A DNA stretch of 64,000 nt from Micromonospora sediminimaris (lineage in GTDB: Bacteria; Actinomycetota; Actinomycetes; Mycobacteriales; Micromonosporaceae): positions 122,072 to 186,071 of the forward strand of contig FOLJ01000017.1 in assembly GCA_900112325.1 (NCBI GenBank), in the 5' to 3' direction. Numbering within the stretch: position 1 is the stretch's first letter; every line of letters begins with the position of its first letter. The position numbers were made by a program, and so were the translations under genes. The notes under the pieces are model-generated. The model searched no databases and was not told the DNA's origin. It saw only the letters and a list, made by a program, of their open reading frames with translations. Below are positions 25,485-34,199 of the stretch, piece after piece.

Positions 25485-28352
25485 ATGAACTCGTACGGCG
25501 ATCCCAGCTCCTCGCGCGGCCGGGCCTGGATTCCGGGCCAGGACGACTCGGGGCAGGCGGACGACGCGTACCGCCGCCCGGGTGGTGAACCGCGCGGAGT
25601 CAACTGGTCGACCGGGCCGGAGACATCCGGCCCGTCGGCCCGTGCCTCGGTCGGCGGACGCGCCTCGGTCGGCGGCTCGGCGAGCGTTCCGCCGCGGGGC
25701 GGTTCCGCCGGCGCGGCGTCGGTCGGCCGGGCCGGCCCCGGCCGCGCCTCCGTGCCGGTCTCGCCAGCAGTCCCCGGCCGTGCCTCGGTGCCCGTGTCGC
25801 CGGCTGGTCCCGGTCGGGCCTCGGTGCCGGTCTCGCCCGCGCCTGGCCGTGCCGGCCGTGCCTCGGTGCCGGTGTCCCCGGCCGGTCCTGGTCGTGCCTC
25901 GGTCGGCGCCGCCGCTGTCGGCGCGGCATCGGCCGGTCGCGCGAGTGTTGGCTCGGCATCCGTGGGTGGCGTCGGCGGTCGGGCCGCGGTGGCCCGGGCC
26001 AGCGTCGGTGGCCCCGGGGGACCGGGTGGCCCTGGCGGACCGGGTGGACCAACCCGGCCCGGTCGCGGTGGCCGTGATCCGGGTGCGGTGGCCCGCGCCC
26101 GCAAGCGCAAGCGGATGAACATGCTGATCGCCGGCTTCGCGGTCTTCATCATGCTGGCCGGCATCGGCGTGGTCGGGTTCACCTACTACTCGACGAACGT
26201 GGTGCTGCCCAAGGAGATCCCGCTGCCGCTGTCCACCACCGTCTACGCCAAGGACGGCAAGACGCTTGTCGCCAAGCTCGGCAACGAGAACCGCACCTTC
26301 GTCACCATCGACCAAATCCCCCAGCATGTGCGGGACGCCGTGGCCGCCGCCGAGGACCGGAACTTCTACCGGCACTCGGGCGTCGACTACAAGGGCATCG
26401 CCCGGGCCGCGTGGAACAACCTCTCCGGCGGCGACAAGCAGGGCGCCTCGACCATCACCCAGCAGTACGCCCGCAACGCCTACGAGAACCTCCAGGACGA
26501 CAGCTACGCGCGGAAGGTGAAGGAGGCGATCCTCGCCTCCAAACTGAACGACAACTACACCAAAGACCAGATCATGGAGAACTACCTCAACGTGATCTAC
26601 TTCGGTCGTGGTGCGTACGGCATCGAGGCGGCGGCCCAGACGTACTTCGACACCAGCGCGAAGAAGCTGACGGTGGCGCAGGGCGCGGTGCTCGCCGCGC
26701 TGATCAAGCAGCCGGTCGCCAGCGCCACCCACAAGGGCTTCGACCCGGAGACCAACGAGGTCGACGCGAAGTCCCGGTGGGAGTACGTCGTCAACGGGAT
26801 GGTCGAGGAGGGCTGGCTCAACGCCCCGGGCAAGCCGGAGCGGCCCACCGAGTACCCGAAGGTCGAGAAGTCGAAGAAGGACAACGGCTTCGGGGTCGCC
26901 ACTCCGCGCGGCAACGTCATCAACTACGTCCGCAAGGAGATGGAGGAGTGGGGCCTCTGCTCCAACTCCGGTGCCGAGGGCATGCCCAGCTGCGTGGACG
27001 AGCTGCGCGAGGGCGGTTACCGGATCACCACCACCATCGACCCGAAGATGCAGAAGGCGCTGGAGGCGGCGGCCCAGCCGGATCGTAAGGGCTCGGTGCT
27101 CAAGGGGCAGCCGAAGAACCTGATGGCGGCGGTGGTCTCCGTCGACCCGAAGACCGGCCGCGTGCTCGCCTACTACGGTGGTGACAGTGGTGCCGACTTC
27201 GACTACGCCGGCCTCAACACGGATCAGAACGGCAACCTCGTCGGTGGTCACCCGCCGGGCTCGTCGTTCAAGGTCTACACCCTGGCCGCGGCAATTGACG
27301 CGGAAATCTCGGTCAAGTCGCACTGGGACGCCACCCCGTTCAAGCCAGAGGGCTTTGACGATCCGATCGTGAACGCTGGCCGGAACGCCGGCTGCAAGAA
27401 GTGGTGCACCCTGCAGGAGTCGACGGTGCAGTCGTACAACGTGCCGTTCTTCCACGTGACCGAGGACATCGGCCCCGACAAGGTCCTCGACATGGCCCGC
27501 CGCGCCGGCATCCGCACCATGTGGGACGACAAGCAGAAGGTCTACGACCTGACGAAGGAGAAGCCCGAAGAACTCGCACCGAGCAAGTTCGACCGGGTAA
27601 TTGGCTACGGCCAGTATCCGGTCACGGTTCTGGACCACGCCAACGGCCTGGCCACCCTCGCGAACAAGGGCAAGTACAACAAGGCGCACTTCGTCCGGAT
27701 GGTGGAGAAGCAGAACAAGGCCACCGGCAAGTGGGACAAGGTGCGCGGCGCCGGCGAGAAGCTCAAGCCGCAGCAGGTGATCCGGCCGGAGGTCGCCGAC
27801 GAGGTGACCGCGGTGCTCAAGGAGATCCCCGGTAAGAACAATGCCAGCCTGGTGAACCGCGAAGCCGCCGGCAAGACCGGCACCTGGCAGCACGGCAAGA
27901 CCGACAAGAACGCGCACGCCTGGATGGTCGGTTACGACGAGAACGTGGCCACCGCGGTGTGGATCGGCAGCCGCGACCCGAAGAAGCCGGCGATCGTCGA
28001 CCGCAACGGCAGCAACGTCGGCGGTGGCAACATCCCCGCCGCGCTGTGGAAGCGGTACATGGACGACGCGCTGAAGGGCTACGACCCGTCCGACCTGCCC
28101 GACGTGACCGGGGTGGGCGATCAGGACGCCGGAAACGGCGAGGAGCCCGCCCCGCCACCGCCCCCGCCGGGCGGCAACCAGCAGAACTGCAATCCCATTG
28201 ACTTCCTCTGCCAGCTCAATGGTGGGAACAATGGCGGCCCCGGCGGTGGGGACAACGGTGGCAACAACCCGGGCGGCCCGCCCGATCGTGATCAAGAGCA
28301 GGGCGGTGGCGGTGGCGGTCTGCTACCACCCAGGACGACGAGCCGGGAGTAG
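25485..28352 (+). CDS. ponA: Bifunctional penicillin-binding protein 1A
   Basis: Peptidoglycan glycosyltransferase/transpeptidase, 955 residues. A cytoplasmic N-terminus of ~205 residues is Gly/Pro/Ala/Ser-rich with tandem repeats; a membrane segment spans about residues 213-233 (LIAGFAVFIMLAGIGVVGFTYY). The GT51 domain contains AAEDRNFYRHSGVDYKG near residue 290 and GASTITQQYARN. The transpeptidase has SSFK near 592, SYN near 650 and KTGT near 797. The C-terminus is a Pro/Gly/Asn-rich tail. ATG 25485 follows GGTGTGAGGA. Equivalent to ponA1 (Rv0050). A strong hairpin follows 16 bases after the stop. Confidence 0.96.
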   Translation: MNSYGDPSSSRGRAWIPGQDDSGQADDAYRRPGGEPRGVNWSTGPETSGPSARASVGGRASVGGSASVPPRGGSAGAASVGRAGPGRASVPVSPAVPGRASVPVSPAGPGRASVPVSPAPGRAGRASVPVSPAGPGRASVGAAAVGAASAGRASVGSASVGGVGGRAAVARASVGGPGGPGGPGGPGGPTRPGRGGRDPGAVARARKRKRMNMLIAGFAVFIMLAGIGVVGFTYYSTNVVLPKEIPLPLSTTVYAKDGKTLVAKLGNENRTFVTIDQIPQHVRDAVAAAEDRNFYRHSGVDYKGIARAAWNNLSGGDKQGASTITQQYARNAYENLQDDSYARKVKEAILASKLNDNYTKDQIMENYLNVIYFGRGAYGIEAAAQTYFDTSAKKLTVAQGAVLAALIKQPVASATHKGFDPETNEVDAKSRWEYVVNGMVEEGWLNAPGKPERPTEYPKVEKSKKDNGFGVATPRGNVINYVRKEMEEWGLCSNSGAEGMPSCVDELREGGYRITTTIDPKMQKALEAAAQPDRKGSVLKGQPKNLMAAVVSVDPKTGRVLAYYGGDSGADFDYAGLNTDQNGNLVGGHPPGSSFKVYTLAAAIDAEISVKSHWDATPFKPEGFDDPIVNAGRNAGCKKWCTLQESTVQSYNVPFFHVTEDIGPDKVLDMARRAGIRTMWDDKQKVYDLTKEKPEELAPSKFDRVIGYGQYPVTVLDHANGLATLANKGKYNKAHFVRMVEKQNKATGKWDKVRGAGEKLKPQQVIRPEVADEVTAVLKEIPGKNNASLVNREAAGKTGTWQHGKTDKNAHAWMVGYDENVATAVWIGSRDPKKPAIVDRNGSNVGGGNIPAALWKRYMDDALKGYDPSDLPDVTGVGDQDAGNGEEPAPPPPPPGGNQQNCNPIDFLCQLNGGNNGGPGGGDNGGNNPGGPPDRDQEQGGGGGGLLPPRTTSRE
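25739..25893 (+). repeat. Tandem coding repeats in the PonA cytoplasmic tail
   Basis: Four copies of the unit PGRASVPVSPA (the fourth preceded by a short GRA insertion) follow one another within the N-terminal tail, flanked by looser RASVGG/GRASVG copies. The reading frame is kept throughout. Copy number may vary between strains. Confidence 0.75.
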
Positions 28353-28367
28353 CTCCCGCTGACGCCA

Positions 28368-28398
28368 CGGGCGGCCGGAGAACCATTCCGGCCGCCCG
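28368..28398 (+). terminator. Hairpin terminator after ponA
   Basis: Perfect 12-bp stem cgggcggccgga / tccggccgcccg with a 7-base loop, 16 bases after the ponA stop codon. Confidence 0.75.
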
Positions 28399-28421
28399 CA
28401 GCGCTGTACTGGCTCGTCAGA

Positions 28422-28469
28422 TGCGGCATGTCGGGGTTTCCGGTGTCCGGGATACCGCGACATGCCGCA
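28422..28469. repeat. REP-like inverted repeat, copy 2
   Basis: Arms tgcggcatgtcg (28422-28433) and cgacatgccgca (28458-28469) with a 24-base centre, the same arms and spacing as the copy at 2356-2405. The centre can pair further (ggtttcc with ggatacc, one mismatch). Confidence 0.8.
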
Positions 28470-28618
28470 GACCGCGAGCGCCGAGGGTCGATTGCCGAGC
28501 GTCGGTCGCCGGTGCCCAGGTGACTGAAGTGCCCATCCCTCGGCCGGCGGCAGTGCCTCGGGGATTCGCTGTGGTTTCGGCTTCAACGCGGTCGCCGGAT
28601 ACGGCAGGATGCACGGTC

Positions 28619-30148
28619 ATGAGCACGAAGTCGACGCCAGGCATCGATGAATCGGGTGCCTCCGATCACCCGTCCCGCTCCGACGGCTTCGTCCGGGGGC
28701 TCTCCGGGCTGATCGGCGGCCCGCTCGGTGACCACGCGGTCGCCCGCGACCGGCCCGTCGGCGCGGAGAATCGGTTCTGGACGGCGGTACGGATCGTCCT
28801 GGCGCTGACCTGCCTGACGCTGACCCTGCACTGGGTGCAGAAGTCGCCCTGTCAGGATGGCGCCTGGGTGAACAACGAGCAGTACACCCGCTTCTGCTAC
28901 ACCGACGTGTTGGCGCTCTACTACGCCGAACGGCTCAATGAGGGGGCGGTGCCCTACCGGGACCACCCGGTCGAGTACCCGGTGCTGACCGGGTACTTCA
29001 TGGGGGCGCTCGGGTTGCCGGTCCACTCGGCCGGCGACGGCAACCCCGACATGAACCAGGGCCAGTGGTTCTACAACCTGAACGCCCTGGTGCTCGGTGC
29101 GCTCGCGGTGGTCACCGTGGCGGTGATCCTGGCGCTGCGCCGTCGCCGCCCCTGGGATGCCGCGCTCTTTGCGCTCGCCCCGGCGCTGCTGCTCACCGCC
29201 ACCGTCAACTGGGACTTTCTCGCCATCGGGCTCGCCGCGTTGGGCCTGCTGGCCTGGGCGCGCTCCGGGCCGGGCCCGAAGGGGACGATGCTTGTGGCAT
29301 TCTCCGGAGTGCTGCTCGGGCTCGGTGGCGCGGCGAAGATGTGGCCGTTGTTCATTCTCGGGCCGATCCTGGTGCTCGCGTTACGCGCCAACCGGATCCG
29401 GGCCGCGCTGCTGTCCATCGCCACCGCCGCGGTGACGGTGGTGCTGGTGAACCTACCGGCGGCGATCCCGTACCGGGACAACTGGGACCGCTTCTTCGAG
29501 CTGAACACCACGCGTCCGATCGACTGGGGCACCTTCTGGTACATCGGTCGCTACCTGGACGGGAAGTTCGGCGACCCCGCCAGCATCGGGCCCTTCCAGT
29601 GGCTGGACGCCAACATCCCCACGCTCAACTACCTGTCGTACGCCCTGTTCGGGCTGGCCTGCCTCGGCATCGGCGCGCTGGCGTTGCTGGCACCGCGACG
29701 TCCCCGACTCGCCCAGCTCGCCTTCCTGGTGGTCGCCGCCTTCCTGATCTTCAGCAAGGTCTGGTCGCAGCAGTTCGTGCTCTGGCTGCTGCCGCTGGTG
29801 GTGCTCGCCCGGCCCAGGTGGGGAGCGTTCCTCGTCTGGCAGGCCGCCGAGGTCTGCTACTTCATCGCCTTCTACGGCCAGCTGCTCGGCGCGTCGACCG
29901 GCACACCGGTCTTCCCGGAGGGCGTCTTCGTGCTGGCCGCGAGCCTGCGCCTCGCCGCCGTGGTGGCCCTGGTCTTCCTGGTCGTACGCGAGATCCTGCA
30001 CCCGGAGCAGGACGCGGTACGTCGCACCTACGCCGACGACCCGGACGGCGGCCTGCTCGACGGCACTCCCGATGCCCCTTGGCTCGACCGATGGCGGAAC
30101 CGCCGGGCCGTCGAACCGACGCCGACGCCGGTGGCCGCCACCACGTGA
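28619..30148 (+). CDS. GT87-family membrane glycosyltransferase
   Basis: Polytopic GT-C-type protein of 509 residues with about ten hydrophobic segments, the counterpart of Rv0051 downstream of ponA1. Visible features are the first membrane segment (AVRIVLALTCLTLTLHWV), an early extracytoplasmic loop with YRDHPVEYPVLTGY, where GT87 enzymes carry acidic catalytic residues, and ATVNWDFLAIGLAALGLLAW. Members use polyprenyl-phosphate-mannose to extend envelope glycans; the acceptor here is unknown. I use the ATG at 28619; the frame is open upstream but overlaps the REP-like repeat. It runs convergent with the next gene, 18 bp apart. Confidence 0.8.
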   Translation: MSTKSTPGIDESGASDHPSRSDGFVRGLSGLIGGPLGDHAVARDRPVGAENRFWTAVRIVLALTCLTLTLHWVQKSPCQDGAWVNNEQYTRFCYTDVLALYYAERLNEGAVPYRDHPVEYPVLTGYFMGALGLPVHSAGDGNPDMNQGQWFYNLNALVLGALAVVTVAVILALRRRRPWDAALFALAPALLLTATVNWDFLAIGLAALGLLAWARSGPGPKGTMLVAFSGVLLGLGGAAKMWPLFILGPILVLALRANRIRAALLSIATAAVTVVLVNLPAAIPYRDNWDRFFELNTTRPIDWGTFWYIGRYLDGKFGDPASIGPFQWLDANIPTLNYLSYALFGLACLGIGALALLAPRRPRLAQLAFLVVAAFLIFSKVWSQQFVLWLLPLVVLARPRWGAFLVWQAAEVCYFIAFYGQLLGASTGTPVFPEGVFVLAASLRLAAVVALVFLVVREILHPEQDAVRRTYADDPDGGLLDGTPDAPWLDRWRNRRAVEPTPTPVAATT

Positions 30149-30166
30149 CCCGGTGACGCTTGACGT

Positions 30167-32512
30167 TCAGAGGCGGAAGACGACGACGTCGTCGATCTCC
30201 TCGCGGGTGATGCCCAGCCCGTCGACGGGTGCGTCGACGCTGACCTCCCACGGGGTGCCGGCGATCTCGTCGCGCAGCACCAGCACGTTGTGCACGCCCA
30301 GCGTGCGCAGGTAGTCGACGCTGGTCTGGTCGGGAAAGGTCATGGTGACCCGGCGTACGTCATCGAGCTGACGTGGGGTGAAACCACTGCCGCCATTGAC
30401 GATGTCCTGGAATCGCGTGGTCGACCACAGCATCACCGGTTGGTCGTGGTTCTGCCCGCTGGGCAGCACGAGCAGCGGGCCGTCGACCGAACGCATCGCC
30501 GCTGGCTGCGCCGGCACCACCGGATGAGGTGTGGTGTTGGTGCCCTCGGCGATCACCAACAGCAGCGGCACCAGGGTCGCCAGGCGCAGCCAGGGGCTCG
30601 GCCATGAGGGGATCCGTTCGGCGGAGATCTCCCGGACCCGCTCGGCGAACGCGCTGACCGCCCCCGCCGCGAGCAGCCCGAGCAACAATGTGGCCCAGAG
30701 CATCAACCGGCCCGGCGTCCGGATGCCGCTCCAGCCGGGCAGATGGTCGAAGAGCGGTACGTAGGTGAAGCGACCGCCGAACAGTTCGGTACCCATCGAC
30801 AGAGCCATCGCGACAAGCACCCCGGCGAGCAGCAGGAGCCGTTGGCGGACCTTCCAGATGGAGAAGAACAGCCCGCCGAGGGCCAGCGCGTACAGCACGA
30901 AGCCGGGCAGCAATGTCATCTCCGGGTGCCACGGCAGTAGCGACCGGGCACCTTCGTGCAGCCCACCCCAGAGGCGGGACTCGGCCGGGGCGGTGACGAA
31001 ACCGGAGGCGGGTGGCGAGAAGACGGCGATGTCGCCGATCGTCCGTTCCGCGTTGGGGTGCAGCTGGGTGACGGTGAAGTACGGGATGGCCATCAGGACG
31101 CCCACCCCTGCGAAGATCAGCCCGCCGATCAGGTCGGCGACGAACAACCGCTGGCCGAAGGGGCGCTTGAGCCGCCAGAAGATTCGTTTCGCGTACCAGA
31201 TGACGGCGGCCACCAGCACGGTGCCGGCGAGCACGTACGCGAACGGCAGGCCGATCCCGAACCCGAGGCTCAGCTGCCAGGCGGCGACCAGCCAGCCGGC
31301 GTACACCCAGCCCTCGTGCCGGCGCTCCGGTCGGTAGCCGTGCCGCAGCGACCAGCCGTGGCCCCGGGCCAGCATGGCCAGCGCCAGCGGAATGCCGCCG
31401 TTGGAGACCACGTGCAGGTGGCCGGCCTGGGCCAGCAGCCACGGCGCGTAGGTGTAGGCGACGCCGGCCACCGCGGAACCCGTCCGGCTCGCGCCGAGTT
31501 GCCGGGCCAGCACGTACGCGCCGAAGGTGGCGAGGGCGTGCGCCAGCACGAACATGATGTTGTAGCGAACGAGGGCGGCCTCGGGGCCGCTGCCGATCAT
31601 GCCGGCCGGCGCGTACCCGAGCAGGGTGTCCGAGAAGGCGAAACTCCACCGTTCCGGGAAGAACGCGTTTGCGTGCCAGAGCTGGGCCGGTTCGGTCAGC
31701 AGGATGTGCCCGGACCAGGCCATCTGCCAGGCCTGGAGGCTCGGGTCCCAGTAGTCCTGCGGCAGCGTGTGTGCCGGGTAACGCAGCGTCGGCCAGGTCA
31801 TCAGCACGGCCAGCGCCAGCGACGCGATGGCGGCCAGCGTCCACTCGTGGATCAGCAGCCGGCTGGCCCACCGGCCCAGCCGCCCGTACCAGGTGGGCAC
31901 CGGCTCGGGTGCGGGCCCGAAAGCGGCCCACGGATCCGGCTTGCTTTCACCCTCCGCCGGAGTGCCGTCGGGCTTACTTCCGTCCGTTGCCGGTTTGCCA
32001 TCGGGCGTGCCGCTGTCGCCCGCGCCGGCCCCACCACCGCTCGCCTTCTTCCTGCCCCTGTCCTTCTTTCCAGCCTCGTCCTGCTGCCCTGTCCCGTCCT
32101 CGTCGCCGACCTTGCTCTTGGCTTCGGCCTCGCTCCCGGCCTCGGCCTTGTCCTGATCGGTGGTCTTCCCCAGGGCGACCTCGTCCTGGTCGGCAACCTT
32201 GCCTGTGGCGGCGGCCTTGCCCGCGGCAACCCCACCCTGGTCGGCGGCCTTGCCAGCGGGGGCCTTCTCGGCAGCATTCTTGCCCGGAGCATCGTCGGCG
32301 CTGGTGCGCTTCCGTGTCGTGCGATCCGCGTCGGCCGGGCCGCTCCCGGTGGCCTTGCCCTGGCCAGCCTCGTCGGAGGCGCTCGCCCGGACCTCGTCGC
32401 CCGGGTCGCGCCGGTACCGCTGGTCGGTGCCGCCGGGCGCCGGACCACCGGTGGCCCGAGCGTTGCGCGAGGTCGGCCTGGGGCCGCCGGGGGCGGACTG
32501 GTCCGTGGTCAT
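30167..32512 (-). CDS. Large polytopic membrane protein, GT-C/YfhO-like
   Basis: 781 residues. The first ~190 are hydrophilic and repetitive, rich in Lys/Ala/Asp/Gln/Gly (runs such as GKVADQDEVALGKTTDQDK) and presumably cytoplasmic. About 11-12 hydrophobic segments follow (from EWTLAAIASLALAVLMTW), with an external loop QDYWDPSLQAWQMAWSGHILLTEP that looks like the acidic loop of GT-C glycosyltransferases, and a C-terminal soluble domain with MRSVDGPLLVLPSGQNHD. The family is usually unannotated or glycosyltransferase-like; reaction unknown. Its start overlaps the nfo stop as ATGA, so it is translated after nfo. Confidence 0.72.
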   Translation of the reverse strand: MTTDQSAPGGPRPTSRNARATGGPAPGGTDQRYRRDPGDEVRASASDEAGQGKATGSGPADADRTTRKRTSADDAPGKNAAEKAPAGKAADQGGVAAGKAAATGKVADQDEVALGKTTDQDKAEAGSEAEAKSKVGDEDGTGQQDEAGKKDRGRKKASGGGAGAGDSGTPDGKPATDGSKPDGTPAEGESKPDPWAAFGPAPEPVPTWYGRLGRWASRLLIHEWTLAAIASLALAVLMTWPTLRYPAHTLPQDYWDPSLQAWQMAWSGHILLTEPAQLWHANAFFPERWSFAFSDTLLGYAPAGMIGSGPEAALVRYNIMFVLAHALATFGAYVLARQLGASRTGSAVAGVAYTYAPWLLAQAGHLHVVSNGGIPLALAMLARGHGWSLRHGYRPERRHEGWVYAGWLVAAWQLSLGFGIGLPFAYVLAGTVLVAAVIWYAKRIFWRLKRPFGQRLFVADLIGGLIFAGVGVLMAIPYFTVTQLHPNAERTIGDIAVFSPPASGFVTAPAESRLWGGLHEGARSLLPWHPEMTLLPGFVLYALALGGLFFSIWKVRQRLLLLAGVLVAMALSMGTELFGGRFTYVPLFDHLPGWSGIRTPGRLMLWATLLLGLLAAGAVSAFAERVREISAERIPSWPSPWLRLATLVPLLLVIAEGTNTTPHPVVPAQPAAMRSVDGPLLVLPSGQNHDQPVMLWSTTRFQDIVNGGSGFTPRQLDDVRRVTMTFPDQTSVDYLRTLGVHNVLVLRDEIAGTPWEVSVDAPVDGLGITREEIDDVVVFRL

Positions 32513-33300
32513 CGTGCTCCGGTCTCCCCGTCGAGTTGCCGACGCAGGAAGGCGATGTCGTTGCCCTGCCCCTCGACGCCTCCCGGCGTCTCCACGATGA
32601 CCGGCGCGTCCGCCGCGCGGATCACCGCAACCAGGAGCTCCGGGTCGATCGTGCCGCCCGACAGGTTGTCGTGGCGATCCCGACCCGACCCGAACCCGTC
32701 CTTGGAATTGTTGGCGTGTACCAGGTCGATCCGGCCGGTGATCGCCTTCACCCGATCGACCAGGCCGAGCAGTTCCTCCCCGCCGGCATGGGCGTGGCAG
32801 GTGTCGAGGCAGAAACCGACCTCCTGGTCACCGACGGCGTCCCAGAGCCGGGCGAGCGCATCGAGCCGCCGGGCGCAGGCGTTCTCGCCACCGGCGGTGT
32901 TCTCGATCAGCACCGGAAGCCCGAAGCCGCCCGACTCGGCCGCGTACGACAGCGCCTTGCGCCAGTTGTCGAACCCGGTCGCCGGGTCGTCACCGGCGTT
33001 CACGTGCCCGCCATGCACCACCAGGCCCTTGGCGCCGATCGCCGCGGCCGCTTTCGCGTGCGCGAGCAGCAGCTTGCGGCTGGGGATGCGGATGCGGTTG
33101 TTGCCGGTGGCGACATTGATGACGTACGGCGCGTGCACGTAGACGTCGACATCGGCACCGGTCAGCGCTGCCGCGTCGGAGCGGGGCTGCGGCGACTTCC
33201 AGCCCTGAGGGTCGGAGAGAAAGAACTGCACGGCGTCCGCTGCTCGGGCGGTCGCCTCCGCCAGCGGGTCGGTCGGATCGACGTGGGCTCCGATACGCAT
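32509..33300 (-). CDS. nfo: Endonuclease IV (AP endonuclease)
   Basis: Zinc-dependent apurinic/apyrimidinic endonuclease of base-excision repair, 263 residues, TIM-barrel. Family motifs are RIGAHVD at the start, VHAPYVINVA, the histidine strand LVVHGGHVNAG, PVLIENTAGGEN, GFCLDTCHAHAGG, LVHANNSKDGFGSGRDRHDNL and VIVETPG, which together supply the three-zinc site. I start at the ATG at 33300 (RIGAHVDPTDP), where the fold begins; the frame extends 23 codons further. Shares an ATGA overlap with the membrane protein downstream. Confidence 0.94.
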   Translation of the reverse strand: MRIGAHVDPTDPLAEATARAADAVQFFLSDPQGWKSPQPRSDAAALTGADVDVYVHAPYVINVATGNNRIRIPSRKLLLAHAKAAAAIGAKGLVVHGGHVNAGDDPATGFDNWRKALSYAAESGGFGLPVLIENTAGGENACARRLDALARLWDAVGDQEVGFCLDTCHAHAGGEELLGLVDRVKAITGRIDLVHANNSKDGFGSGRDRHDNLSGGTIDPELLVAVIRAADAPVIVETPGGVEGQGNDIAFLRRQLDGETGAR

Positions 33301-33510
33301 GCAGGCGAGCCTACGTCCCGCCACCGACGGGCGGGCCGACCGCCCGCTACCTGGCCGCGTCACCGGCACCCGGTGGCAGTCGTTGATGCCAATGGATCCT
33401 CAGGTCAAGACGACACAACAGCACTCGGGACAAAAATGTCAGCAATTTTGGTATTTGCCCCATGAAGCACCGGCTGCCACGATAACGTCAGGTAACAACG
33501 TGATAAAGCT

Positions 33511-33645
33511 CCGCGGGGCGTCTCCGGTCCAACCTCATCGGTGTGGTCGTTCCTCCCCAGGTCCCACCCAAGGAATGCGGACCAGGCGCCCCGCGGCCCG
33601 TGGCCGGGGGTCCGTGCCGACAGCGACGTCGGCACGGACCCCCGG
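33511..33645 (+). ncRNA. Candidate structured RNA upstream of rpsF
   Basis: Two adjoining structures: an outer stem ccgcggggcg/cgccccgcgg (33511-33520 with 33587-33596) enclosing ggtcc/ggacc (33526-33530 with 33579-33583), and a perfect 18-bp hairpin with a 6-base loop (33604-33621 with 33628-33645). The second looks like a terminator, but no gene on either strand needs terminating here because nfo and rpsF diverge. Either strand could be the transcribed one. No known family recognised. Confidence 0.3.
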
Positions 33646-33690
33646 TTCGCTCTGCCCGTCACCTCGGTGATGGTGATCGTCAGGGCCGGG

Positions 33691-33696
33691 TATCCT
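33691..33696 (+). promoter_or_regulatory. Probable -10 of the rpsF operon
   Basis: TATCCT about 113 bases before the rpsF start codon; the resulting leader would contain hairpins 33714-33737 and ccacgg-aagga-ccgtgg (33764-33780), where an S6:S18 autoregulatory site would be expected. The -35 is not clear. Confidence 0.4.
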
Positions 33697-33809
33697 GGAC
33701 CGGTTGTCCGTCCCCGGTCGGGTTCCCCCGATACCGGAACGGGCCACGACGCACGACCTCCTGCCACGGAAGGACCGTGGCCGCCTAGCCCACAGGAGGT
33801 GAGCACGTC

Positions 33810-34100
33810 TTGCGTCATTACGAAATCATGGTGATCCTCGACCCCAGCCTCGAGGAGCGCACCGTCGCCCCGTCGCTCGACACGTACCTGAACGTGATCA
33901 GGACCGCGGGTGGCTCGGTGGAGAAGACCGATGTGTGGGGCCGCCGGCGCCTCGCCTACGAGATCAACAAGAAGGCCGAGGGCATCTACGCCGTCATCGA
34001 CCTCCAGGCGACGCCGGAGGCGGTGGCCGAGCTGGACCGCCAGCTGCGGCTCAACGAGTCCGTGCTGCGTACGAAGGTCCTCCGGCCGGAAATGCGCTAG
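33810..34100 (+). CDS. rpsF: 30S ribosomal protein S6
   Basis: bS6, 96 residues, binds S18 on the 30S platform. Family signatures are RHYEIMVILDPSLEE and the strand VEKTDVWGRRRLAYEINKKAEGIYAVIDLQA. The start codon is TTG at 33810, decided by AGGAGG at 33794-33799 and by the conserved RHYEIM immediately after; the nearby GTG at 33800 is out of frame. It is the first gene of the rpsF-ssb-rpsR-rplI operon. Confidence 0.97.
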   Translation: MRHYEIMVILDPSLEERTVAPSLDTYLNVIRTAGGSVEKTDVWGRRRLAYEINKKAEGIYAVIDLQATPEAVAELDRQLRLNESVLRTKVLRPEMR

Positions 34101-34199
34101 CAAACCCACCCCGGCCCCATCCGGAACAGCCTCACCGTCACTGTCGGAGGGTTCTGAGAACCTGTACGGCGGAACGGATGAGCGCGCGAGGAGTTGGTC

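Larger units (their letters stand above)
33301..33809. other. Divergent intergenic region between nfo and rpsF
   Basis: 509 bp without a convincing gene. It contains the highly structured segment at 33511-33645, a probable rpsF -10 (TATCCT at 33691-33696) and a leader of about 105 bases with two short hairpins (33714-33737 and 33764-33780). Confidence 0.5.

Noticed and set aside
25739..25893. CRISPR-like array
   Set aside because: Repeats are contiguous, coding and without spacers.
25428..28295. 955-codon minus-strand open frame, as long as ponA
   Set aside because: Antisense to PBP1A, which has all GT51 and transpeptidase motifs.
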